DNA of 64,000 nucleotides from JAAELZ01 sp965223465. GTDB taxonomy: Bacteria; Pseudomonadota; Gammaproteobacteria; Arenicellales; Poriferihabitantaceae. The notes beneath the pieces were generated by a model. That model was not told the origin of the DNA. It searched no databases and saw only the letters and a program-made list of their open reading frames with translations. The stretch spans positions 2,418,001-2,482,000 of the forward strand of contig OZ245025.1 of NCBI GenBank assembly GCA_965223465.1. Reading direction: 5' to 3'. Shown here piece by piece: positions 16,224 through 23,941 of this stretch (the stretch's first letter is position 1; every line of letters starts with the position of its first letter). The position numbers and the translations under genes were made by a program.

Positions 16224-18254
16224 TCACCCAAATGGCCAGGGTAACTCAACAAAAGATTGCAATACTCCCGGTGGAAAATCGCGATTCAGCATGGCGGCCA
16301 AAAAGCACATAAATGCGATACCTGCGGCGGTATAGATACCCGCGAATAATGGGCTTAACCCCGCGCGAAGCAGCAAAAAGGCAAACAAGAAGATGGCGAG
16401 CGCGATAATAAAACCAAACAAGGAACTCAAAACCAATAATAGCGCAAACCATCCCAAGGTAGACCACAGTCCATAGCGTGCAGAGGCGACTTCATCGCCC
16501 ATTTCAGCATCGGCAAAAATGGTGTCGGTTTCATCCAGAATCATCATTTTTACCAACAAAAACAAGCAACCCAATATGGAAACACCTGAGACAAATAGTG
16601 GGAAAATTTTATCGGTGATAAGGCGGTCGCTGATTAATGAGGCATTCCAGTAAGTCGCTATAAAGTAGCCTAAAATAATCAACAGAAATATTAACGGCCT
16701 GCGTTTTGAACCTGACGGCACATCGCCTTCGGCCTTAATCATCTTGGCTTGTCTTAAGCCCAAGACAACGGAGACCACTGTAATAACGATCAGTACAATG
16801 ACGATGGGGCTAAAAATGTAGTCCAAACCAGCTTCAGTGGATTGACGAAACTTGGAGCGTGCCACCTGATAGGCTTGATTTGTAAAAGTCTCAGCCGGGT
16901 TAGATAGCACAAAGCCGATCAAAAACGCCGGTCGTGACCAATCAAAACGTTTCAAAAAGATGCCGATCAATCCCAAGGCAAACAAGGCGACCAAATCGCC
17001 CAGGTTTTGCCCGGATTGAAATGCAGCGAAGGAAATCAGCATAAACAAAAAGGGCGCCAACAGGGTAAAGCGGATGGTTGTCAATTTCGCGATGCCTCCT
17101 GAGGCGGCAATACAAATGATAGTGCCAGCAACGTTGGCCAAAGCCAGTAGCCACACAATGGCATAAGTGATATCCAGATTATTCTTGAGCATCGCCGGCC
17201 CTACTTCAATGTCTCCCGATCCGAGTAGGGTTATTGCACCGATGAAGATCGCCATTGAACCCGAGCCGGGAATACCGAATAACAAAGTTGGTACCAAGCC
17301 GCCGCCTTCTTTAGCATTGTTCGAGCTTTCCGGGCCAACCACGCCGCGGATTTCCCCTTTACCAAAATTGGATTTATCTTTGGTGGTTTGCACCGCATGC
17401 CCATAAGATATCCAGTCAACCACCGAGCCACCCAAGCCAGGGATAACGCCCACAACGACACCAATTATTGAGCAGCGCATGGATAGCCATTTGTTACGCC
17501 ACCAGTCTTTAATGCCATCCGCCCAGCCCGCGCCCAGCTTGGCGGATTTTGAAATAGCCTGATCTTGCCGCAGTAAAGAAACAATCTCTGGTATCGCGAA
17601 AATACCCAAACCCACGATCACCAGCTTGAGGCCATCCACCAGATAGGGGACATCGTATGTCGCCATGCGCAAGCTACCACCTGCATCTGCCTCGCCGATA
17701 GTGCCAATTACCAACCCAAGGCCAGCCGCAACCAAGCCCTTTATTGCGATCCGACCAGCCAAAATGGCGACCATCGACAAGCCCAAAACAGTAATCATTA
17801 ACATTTCGGGCAAACCAAAGGCCAATACAATTGGCCGTGCGATCAGGATAAAGAACGTTAGAAATAATGCCCCTACTAACCCGCCGAACAACGATGAAGA
17901 GAAAGCTGCTGCCAGGGCGCGTGCAGCCTGTCCTCTTTGCGCAAGGGGAAAACCATCCAGCACCGTCGCTTGCGAGGCGGAAGACCCTGGTATTCCCATG
18001 AGCACGGAGGCAAATGTATCCGAGGTGGGCACCACCGCGACCATGCCAATCATCAAGGCCAGGCCCAGCATCGGATCCATACCAAACATAAAGGGCAGTA
18101 GTAGCGAAAGGCCAGCTATGCCCCCCAGCCCGGGAAACACACCAATTGCCAGTCCCATAACGACCCCCAGTAACAGGTAACCGAATACCTGGAATTGAAG
18201 AATGAGTTCGAATGCCTGAGTGAGTGAAGGCAGGGCAGCTAAAAATGTTTCCAT
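16224..18254 (-). CDS. tctA: Tripartite tricarboxylate transporter, TctA-TctB fusion
   Basis: 676 residues. The first about 500 are TctA, the large permease, with VFPGLGGIAGLSLLLPF, GIPGSSASQATVLDGFPLAQRG and FGIPGSGSMAIFIGA. TctA proteins usually stop there. Here the frame runs on through a charged linker (about 505-520) into a four-helix domain with DRLITDKIFPLFVSGVSILG and LAAMLNRDFPPG, the pattern of TctB, the small permease subunit. One protein therefore supplies both inner-membrane components. With TctC it would import a tricarboxylate using an ion gradient. It lies 90 bases downstream of tctC. Confidence 0.92.
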   Translation of the reverse strand: METFLAALPSLTQAFELILQFQVFGYLLLGVVMGLAIGVFPGLGGIAGLSLLLPFMFGMDPMLGLALMIGMVAVVPTSDTFASVLMGIPGSSASQATVLDGFPLAQRGQAARALAAAFSSSLFGGLVGALFLTFFILIARPIVLAFGLPEMLMITVLGLSMVAILAGRIAIKGLVAAGLGLVIGTIGEADAGGSLRMATYDVPYLVDGLKLVIVGLGIFAIPEIVSLLRQDQAISKSAKLGAGWADGIKDWWRNKWLSMRCSIIGVVVGVIPGLGGSVVDWISYGHAVQTTKDKSNFGKGEIRGVVGPESSNNAKEGGGLVPTLLFGIPGSGSMAIFIGAITLLGSGDIEVGPAMLKNNLDITYAIVWLLALANVAGTIICIAASGGIAKLTTIRFTLLAPFLFMLISFAAFQSGQNLGDLVALFALGLIGIFLKRFDWSRPAFLIGFVLSNPAETFTNQAYQVARSKFRQSTEAGLDYIFSPIVIVLIVITVVSVVLGLRQAKMIKAEGDVPSGSKRRPLIFLLIILGYFIATYWNASLISDRLITDKIFPLFVSGVSILGCLFLLVKMMILDETDTIFADAEMGDEVASARYGLWSTLGWFALLLVLSSLFGFIIALAIFLFAFLLLRAGLSPLFAGIYTAAGIAFMCFLAAMLNRDFPPGVLQSFVELPWPFG

Positions 18255-18302
18255 GCTAGGATCCTTTGGAGTGTTAGGGGTTTAGCGGAACATGCAGAAG
18301 AA

Positions 18303-18338
18303 CAACCACCGCCCACTATTGCAATCGAGCGGTGGTTG
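18303..18338 (-). terminator. Stem-loop after tctC (attenuator or mRNA-protecting hairpin)
   Basis: Perfect ten-base arms (CAACCACCGC at 18303-18312 and GCGGTGGTTG at 18329-18338) with a 16-base loop. It lies six bases past the tctC stop codon on the transcribed minus strand, before the permease fusion gene. No T-run follows, so partial termination or protection of the tctC message is more likely than full termination. This would let the binding protein be made in excess over the permease. Confidence 0.6.
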
Positions 18339-18344
18339 GCGTGT

Positions 18345-19430
18345 TTATAGCTCTACGCCATAATCCTCTTTCAACCAGTTCAGAACAAAGGCTTTTGCAC
18401 TTCCAGACACGGTGGTCGCTTGACTCAGAGCATTGTTAGCCTCATCCCCGGTAAACATCGGGTATTTACCCAAGCGGACTTTAGAAATTTCCGCAAAGTC
18501 TGGGCGTGCTTTTATTTTATCGAATGCGTTAACAAAGGTGTCGATTACTTCTTGGTCGGTGTCGGCAGGCAAGAAGGCAATCTTCTGCGAAGGGAAGCCA
18601 GCGATGAAAAATGCTTTCCAGGCGTCCCAGCTTTCACCAGAGGTTTCACAGCCATCGGTTGCTTCACACACTTCTTTGAAGGTGGGCATGTCTGGGAAGG
18701 TTGGATCACGTACGATGTTATTATTTTCGTCCAGCGCACCCCAGGTCATCATCGGTACCGCAGTGCCCGCTTCAACCATTTCCGCCGAGCCTTTCAAATA
18801 GCCGGATGAAGTTTGATAATCAATATTGGCTTCACCACGTTCGAACATTAAGCGACCATCGCCGCGTCCCTTGATACCGAAAACCGGCTCAACGTTCAAG
18901 CCAAGCATTTTCCACGCCAGCAAGGGAACCAGATCAAGACGGGTCGCACCTTGCGAGCCGTAGATTAAGTTCTCGCCTTTTAGCGCATTGGCGGATCCAT
19001 CAAATTTAGCGCCCAAATCAGCGTTTAGATAGGCCACGCCGCCAGTACCCGTTGCCATCACTGGGTTCCAATCTTTGTATTCATACCTTACCCGCGGGTC
19101 GCCTAGCAAATAAGGAAATTGGGTTGAGCCAGACGAGCCGAATAGTACCGTTCCATCGCCATTTTTTTGTTTTTGGAACCAATTAGCGCCTTTGGTGGAG
19201 CCCGCACCAGGCATGAATTTCACGACCACAGTAGGGTTGCCAGGCAGCGCTTCTGATAGTAGTGGAGCAAAAAAATTGGCCCACTTGGCCGAGCCACCTT
19301 TTTCCGAGAATGGAATAGTCCACTCAATGGTTTTGCCCGACATATCGATATCAGCTTGCGCTGACGGGCTAATAGCAAATGCAAATACAACTGAAATCAA
19401 GGCATTGAATGCCACTTTTATTCTACTCAT
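18345..19430 (-). CDS. tctC: Tripartite tricarboxylate transporter substrate-binding protein
   Basis: 361 residues. A Sec signal peptide covers residues 1-27 (hydrophobic core FNALISVVFAFAIS, cleavage near AQA), so the protein is periplasmic. The mature protein has the TctC/Bug pattern with GGSAKWANFF, VVVKFMPGAGSTKGANW and VLFGSSGSTQFPYLL. It captures the carboxylate for the TctAB permease. A GGAGG site just before the ATG supports the start. It is the first gene of the minus-strand tricarboxylate operon, directly opposite tctDE, which is the usual arrangement for TctDE control. Confidence 0.92.
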   Translation of the reverse strand: MSRIKVAFNALISVVFAFAISPSAQADIDMSGKTIEWTIPFSEKGGSAKWANFFAPLLSEALPGNPTVVVKFMPGAGSTKGANWFQKQKNGDGTVLFGSSGSTQFPYLLGDPRVRYEYKDWNPVMATGTGGVAYLNADLGAKFDGSANALKGENLIYGSQGATRLDLVPLLAWKMLGLNVEPVFGIKGRGDGRLMFERGEANIDYQTSSGYLKGSAEMVEAGTAVPMMTWGALDENNNIVRDPTFPDMPTFKEVCEATDGCETSGESWDAWKAFFIAGFPSQKIAFLPADTDQEVIDTFVNAFDKIKARPDFAEISKVRLGKYPMFTGDEANNALSQATTVSGSAKAFVLNWLKEDYGVEL

Positions 19431-19463
19431 AGATCCTCCGAGATTGGATTTGGTGGCCAGGAT

Positions 19464-19482
19464 TTGCCGCCTAAGGCAGCAA
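19464..19482. promoter_or_regulatory. Imperfect palindrome upstream of tctC, candidate operator
   Basis: A 19-base near-palindrome centred on an A, with arms TTGC-C-GCCT and AGGC-A-GCAA and one mismatched pair. It lies about 35 bases upstream of the tctC start codon, in the leader or promoter of the tricarboxylate operon. A binding site for TctD is a reasonable guess but is not shown by sequence. Confidence 0.35.
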
Positions 19483-19555
19483 TATCGGGTCTGGCCCGTT
19501 CTGGTTTAACGCTCATTTTTCTAGTAAACGAACAATTTAACAACGCATTATGTGT

Positions 19556-19590
19556 AAGGTTTCTTTCATAAACCTTTCAGCTGTTATAAT
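19556..19590 (+). promoter_or_regulatory. tctD: Candidate tctDE promoter with overlapping inverted repeat
   Basis: A perfect consensus -10 box TATAAT lies at 19585-19590, about 51 bases before the tctD ATG. The region where a -35 box is expected is covered by an inverted repeat, AAGGTTT at 19556-19562 and AAACCTT at 19570-19576. The -35 itself is poor, as expected for an activator-dependent or autoregulated promoter. Assignment rests on position and sequence only. Confidence 0.45.
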
Positions 19591-19641
19591 GATTTCTGTC
19601 TAAATTGTTGCCTATGCCGGAAATTTATACAGTATCTACCC

Positions 19642-20313
19642 ATGCGTATCTTACTTGTTGAAGACGACAAACACCTCGCTGTTAGCCTGGAAGAGGCAAT
19701 CGCGAGCCAGGCGCATGCGGTGGACCATATCGACAATGGACAAACCGCTTACCATGCCTTGCAGACAGAAAGATATGATGCGGTCGTTCTGGATCTGGGC
19801 TTACCAAAAATGAGTGGGTTGACAGTATTACAAAAAGTGCGTGATGCTGGTAATGCCGTTCCAATCATTATTTTAACCGCGCAAGGCGAGGTGGATTCAC
19901 GGGTGCGTGCCTTAAATGCGGGTGCCGATGATTATATGATTAAGCCATTTGCGATTAATGAATTGCTTGCTCGTCTCGGCGCAATTTCACGCCGTACCAG
20001 TTTACAAGCCAAAGCCGAGGTAGAAATCGGTAATCTCAGTTTTGATAGCGCAGCACGGCGATTATTTATAGCGGGTGAAGAAGTGACCATCCCAAAGCGT
20101 GAAATCGCCCTGCTCGAATGTTTGTTACAACGCCAGGGCAAGGTGGTCTCCAAGGAAACCATCCTGGACAGTATTTACTCCTTACAAGAAGAGCCAGCGC
20201 CCAATGTGGTGGATCTTTATATCCATCGATTGCGTAAGCGGCTGGCATGTGCTGATTCGGTCACCATCACCACGTTGCGTGGATTAGGATATTTGTTGGA
20301 TTCTGATGTCTGA
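19642..20313 (+). CDS. tctD: Two-component response regulator, TctD-type
   Basis: 223 residues. An N-terminal receiver domain begins MRILLVEDDKHLA with the acidic pocket, has the phospho-acceptor Asp51 in YDAVVLDLGLPKMSG, the Thr in IIILTAQGE and Lys in YMIKPF. A C-terminal OmpR/PhoB winged-helix DNA-binding domain follows (residues about 125-220, with EIALLECLLQRQGKVVSKE). The gene overlaps tctE by eight bases and diverges from tctC, so it most likely activates the tricarboxylate operon when phosphorylated. Confidence 0.92.
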   Translation: MRILLVEDDKHLAVSLEEAIASQAHAVDHIDNGQTAYHALQTERYDAVVLDLGLPKMSGLTVLQKVRDAGNAVPIIILTAQGEVDSRVRALNAGADDYMIKPFAINELLARLGAISRRTSLQAKAEVEIGNLSFDSAARRLFIAGEEVTIPKREIALLECLLQRQGKVVSKETILDSIYSLQEEPAPNVVDLYIHRLRKRLACADSVTITTLRGLGYLLDSDV

Positions 20314-21745
20314 GCGCCGGGCGTCTGGCCTTTCCAATGGCACCGAACAAGGATCAACTTTGGTCAATGTTAAAGGGCGTCTACGCAATCGGCTATTAAT
20401 TTTGATTTTATTGCCACTGTTGCTGGGGGCACTTTTTTTTACTTACGAAACCTTTCAATACTCCACCAAAATTGCCCAGCAGACATTCGATAAATCACTG
20501 TCTATCTTAAGCGTCACCCTGATGGAACAGGCAGATACCCTAAATGCTGATGCCTTATCAGAAGGGGTGCTCGAATCGATTACGGATTCGCTTGGGCACG
20601 TGTTTTTTTATCAGTTACGGGCGCCGAACTCAGTCATACTGGCGGGTTACGCAAATGCACCCAGTGCCGACGCTGCGACAGTAAAAGCCGCCGCCGGTCG
20701 ACCGCAGTTGTTCACCGGGGAGTATCGCAACCAACCCGTGCGTGCAGTGTATTTGCGCAATTTCTGGAATAACCAGGATTACAGTGGCTGGGTGGGAATG
20801 ACCGTGTGGCAATTTTATGACTCACAAACGCGGTTGCGAAACGAATTATTTTTACGTTCCTTGTTACGCTTAATTCTGCCCATAATTTTAGTGGCAGCAG
20901 CTTTGCTTTTTGGCATTGGGTATAGCCTAAAGCCATTGTACAAATTACAGGATTCGATTAATCGTCGATCCATTGATGACCTGACCTTAATCCAGCAAAG
21001 CGTTCCTGTTGAGGTGAAAAGCCTGGTGGAATCGATGAACCGATTGCTGGCTAGATTAAGTACAGCGATCAATAAGCGAGAAGCATTTCTGGGAAATGCT
21101 TCGCATCAGCTGAAAACACCGCTCGCCAATATTCGCTCTCGTGCTGAGCTCGCTCTCACAGCGGAAGATCCGCACAGCCAAAAAAGCCAAATCCAATCGC
21201 TGATCGCCATGACGGATCAAACCAGTCGATTGGCAACTCAGATGCTGTCACTACTACGTGCTGAAAGTCAGGAGCTGTTGGCACAGCCGAAAGAGCGTGT
21301 TGACTTGGTCCATTTGGTGCGCGAGGTTTGCGAATTTTATGCGCCAATCGCAGTGAAGAAGGGGCGCGAGCTGGTATTCGAGCATGACGGTCTGGCTAAC
21401 CTGGATATTCGCATCGCCACACCCACTATGCTAAGTGAAAGCATCGGCAACCTGATTGAAAACAGCATTGCTTACAGCAAAGCTAAAGCACCTATTCACG
21501 TGCGCATTGAGCGTTCCGATCAGCAAGCGCATATTATGGTGCAAGATGCAGGCCCGGGTATTCCGGTAGAGCTTCAGGATTCTGCCCAAAAGCGATTCTA
21601 TCGGGTGCCGGGCACCGCCGAAGATGGTTGTGGTATTGGCCTGTCTATTGTTAGTCAGACCGTAAAAAATTTGCACGGCGAACTGGTTTTTGACGGACCG
21701 ACAAAAGATTATTTCGTGGCTACGCTTATCCTACCTCTGGATTAA
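20306..21745 (+). CDS. tctE: Sensor histidine kinase, TctE-type
   Basis: 479 residues. Two membrane segments (about 28-48 and 190-210) enclose a periplasmic sensing domain of about 140 residues of the kind that binds carboxylates. The dimerisation domain has the phospho-acceptor His in ASHQLKTPLANIRS. The ATPase end shows N-box NLIENSIAYS, G1 DAGPGIP and the G2-like GCGIGLSIV. It would sense an extracellular tricarboxylate and phosphorylate TctD. Overlap with tctD suggests translational coupling. Confidence 0.92.
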   Translation: MSERRASGLSNGTEQGSTLVNVKGRLRNRLLILILLPLLLGALFFTYETFQYSTKIAQQTFDKSLSILSVTLMEQADTLNADALSEGVLESITDSLGHVFFYQLRAPNSVILAGYANAPSADAATVKAAAGRPQLFTGEYRNQPVRAVYLRNFWNNQDYSGWVGMTVWQFYDSQTRLRNELFLRSLLRLILPIILVAAALLFGIGYSLKPLYKLQDSINRRSIDDLTLIQQSVPVEVKSLVESMNRLLARLSTAINKREAFLGNASHQLKTPLANIRSRAELALTAEDPHSQKSQIQSLIAMTDQTSRLATQMLSLLRAESQELLAQPKERVDLVHLVREVCEFYAPIAVKKGRELVFEHDGLANLDIRIATPTMLSESIGNLIENSIAYSKAKAPIHVRIERSDQQAHIMVQDAGPGIPVELQDSAQKRFYRVPGTAEDGCGIGLSIVSQTVKNLHGELVFDGPTKDYFVATLILPLD

Positions 21746-22008
21746 CCCAATAATAACCAAAACCCATTCTAATGCCTTATTTCCAGGATCAAATACAGAT
21801 TATTTTGGGCTTGGTCATGGCGTCCCACTAAGACACTGCATTTTTACAAGCCTCTAATGCTGGGCTGATTGCTCGCGTGTGGTCAAATTGCAGTGTTAAA
21901 GCCATGCTAAATCACGATAGCCACGCTGCCCAATAAGCATTACCCTTGTAGTGCATAGCAGCGTTAAAGTAAGCGCATCAATTTACTATTTCATAAAAGG
22001 TGATTATC

Positions 22009-22212
22009 ATGATGTATACAACTGCCAAGCCATTCGTTACGCTTCCAAAATTAGAAATAGGGCGCGTTTTCAACGCAATATTTACTCACATACACGCTAT
22101 GATCAGGATAGTGTCCGCAGCCAATGAGGCTGCCCGGCTCGCTGAAGCGCGCAAAACCATCGACATCGAGCGACTGGAACAGCTTGGATTATTCGGCAGC
22201 GCTGATTCATAA
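22009..22212 (+). CDS. Small protein of unknown function
   Basis: 67 residues from the ATG at 22009, with an AAAGG ribosome binding site eight bases upstream. A GTG at 22000 overlaps that site and is unlikely to be the start. The middle is amphipathic helix (VFNAIFTHIHAMIRIVSAANEAARLAEARKTIDIERL-like pattern), and the tail is EQLGLFGSADS. The short basic helix and Leu-rich end recall DUF1127-type small proteins, but I do not assign it. It lies 29 bases upstream of the LysR gene. Confidence 0.6.
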   Translation: MMYTTAKPFVTLPKLEIGRVFNAIFTHIHAMIRIVSAANEAARLAEARKTIDIERLEQLGLFGSADS

Positions 22213-22241
22213 CGCTTTATTGGTCCAAACATTAAAGGTGT

Positions 22242-23141
22242 ATGCAACATTTTGACATTGTCACAATCAGAATATTTCTAGCTATTGCTAGGGAAGGTAG
22301 TATCGGAGCAGCAGCGCGTAAAGAGCATATTGCCGCATCGGCGGTTAGCCGCCGAATAAGCGAGCTGGAAAAAACGCTCAACATTTCACTTATAAGCCGC
22401 ACGCCCTCAGGTGTGTCACTTACGCCGGCCGGAAAAACGCTGGCGCGACATTGTAAAACCATTCTCGAACGCTATGCAGAAGCCCGGGTTGATATGGATC
22501 GTTTTGTTCAAGGTGAAGTTGGTGCGCTGCGAATTGCTGCAGTTAACTCTGTTATATGCGGAAAGTTACCGAAGAAAATCGCTCGTTTTCAATCCGAACA
22601 TCCTGACGTGTCGGTATCCTTGTTTGAAATCCCTTCTTCCGAAGGGCTTCGATATCTACGCGAAGACCTGGCAGACATCGTCATCATTGCTGAGAATAAG
22701 GCGAATAGTACGTTTGAAACCAAACTCTATAGCTATGACCCCATCTGGGTGATCACCCCATTAGATCACCCGCTACTGAAAGGAAAAAATTATGGTGATC
22801 CGGTCAGGTTTGAGGAAACGCTACCGTACCAGTACTTGACTTTAAATGAAGGTGGCGTTCTAGACACATTAATCACGCAAACAAAAGATAAAGAGCTACT
22901 TGCGTTGAGCAGGCGAGTTAACCTTACGCGCGTTGCCTCTTTAAAGCAATGTGTTCAAGCAAGCCTCGGAATCGGGTTTTTACGAGAAAGTGCTGCCTTG
23001 GCTTGTATAAAAGAAGGAGGCGTACTAGGTGCTCCGCTCGAGGACGATTGGGCGATGCGTAAAATACAATGTGTGTATCTCAAGCCACACTATTCATCGT
23101 CACTGACGCTCAAGTTTCTCGATCTTTTGAAAAAGAAATAG
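22242..23141 (+). CDS. LysR-family transcriptional regulator
   Basis: 299 residues, standard length. The N-terminal winged helix reads IRIFLAIAREGSIGAAARKEHIAASAVSRRISELEK, split here as helix, turn and recognition helix (AASAVSRRISELE). The C-terminal periplasmic-binding-like effector domain begins near GALRIAAVNSV. An AAAGG site sits just before the ATG. LysR regulators usually act on a divergent neighbour, but here the upstream gene is on the same strand and no metabolic target is adjacent. The effector is unknown. Confidence 0.88.
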   Translation: MQHFDIVTIRIFLAIAREGSIGAAARKEHIAASAVSRRISELEKTLNISLISRTPSGVSLTPAGKTLARHCKTILERYAEARVDMDRFVQGEVGALRIAAVNSVICGKLPKKIARFQSEHPDVSVSLFEIPSSEGLRYLREDLADIVIIAENKANSTFETKLYSYDPIWVITPLDHPLLKGKNYGDPVRFEETLPYQYLTLNEGGVLDTLITQTKDKELLALSRRVNLTRVASLKQCVQASLGIGFLRESAALACIKEGGVLGAPLEDDWAMRKIQCVYLKPHYSSSLTLKFLDLLKKK

Positions 23142-23459
23142 AAGCCTACATGCCAGGTTATAACTTACAAGCCCTACCGGTTAATAAAACCGCTGTGGTT
23201 GTAGACATTTAGAAGATATAGTTCAGCTGCAAAGCTGCAGCATATAAAACATTTACCAGATTTTACCGTACTAGAAGCGTTCCTTGATGACAACTGCGCT
23301 TTTTGATCTTTTTCCCTATAACAGCTGAGTGGAGATATTTATATATATCACGCATCCCGAGCTCATTGGCGTCAGCTCACGAACAGGTGATGCTCTCGAA
23401 ACCTGCCGCATAATCAGACACCCAACACAGCTTTAAGTTAGGTTGAGTGTTAGTGGTTG

Positions 23460-23516
23460 GCCAAATGATTGCCCGAACGCCATGCTGGTCATGTATGAGT
23501 GCCTTCCATGTGAATT
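23460..23516 (-). pseudogene. Remnant of a second dimethylglycine dehydrogenase-like gene
   Basis: Read on the minus strand, these 57 bases encode NSHGRHSYMTSMAFGQSFG. Fourteen of 19 residues match the segment DSRGRRSYMTSMAFGPSIG near the C-terminus of the intact flavoenzyme encoded at 25941-28505. Twenty-two consecutive bases (23471-23492) are identical between the two places. The frame does not continue usefully on either side, so this is a scar of a paralogue in the same orientation, not a gene. Confidence 0.7.
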
Positions 23517-23684
23517 AATCGAGAATCAGGCCGGCTTATGCCATCATTTTAGCGTGCCTAAGCCATTGGTTAAGCTCCAACAAACTCCGTTCTGCAAATA
23601 GATTAGGCCCCTTTGAGCCCTACTGCTATTTTGCAGGGTATACGCGAGCAACACCCATAAAAAACAGCTGTTCGCGAAATCTTT

Positions 23685-23762
23685 TTAATAAATGCCTAAA
23701 AATTTCAGTATAAAAATAACGATAACAACGAAACCGACAATATAGATAATATTTGAAATCAT
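23685..23762 (-). CDS. 25-residue single-pass membrane microprotein
   Basis: The ATG at 23760-23762 is preceded on the minus strand by CAGGAG with a four-base gap, a near-perfect ribosome binding site in otherwise empty DNA. The 25 codons encode a short polar start (MISN), one very hydrophobic helix rich in Ile, Val and Phe, and a basic end (LKFLGIY). This is the shape of the small membrane proteins found in many proteobacteria that modulate larger membrane complexes. No partner is evident. It is below normal gene-finding length. Confidence 0.55.
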   Translation of the reverse strand: MISNIIYIVGFVVIVIFILKFLGIY

Positions 23763-23941
23763 AAAACTCCTGTAATAAAGGTTTGATAATTAAAGCGTAC
23801 GCCTACTTTAACTTAAAATCTGATATTTTTCCTATATTCAGTCACAATTCAGGGCAGTTTCATTACCGGAACGCGTACCCAATCCAACTTAAGTTTAGCT
23901 TGAGTGCTGGCGATTGTTCAAAATATCTTGGTTTCTGTTGT

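Larger units (their letters stand above)
23142..23941. other. 800-base gene-poor region with decayed DNA
   Basis: No full-length gene. It contains a short decayed copy of dimethylglycine dehydrogenase-like coding sequence (23460-23516), a 25-codon membrane microprotein gene (23685-23762), and two imperfect copies of a roughly 35-base segment near 23435-23470 and 23887-23922. Together these suggest a place where a gene was lost. The remainder is A+T-rich and carries nothing else I can name. Confidence 0.55.
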
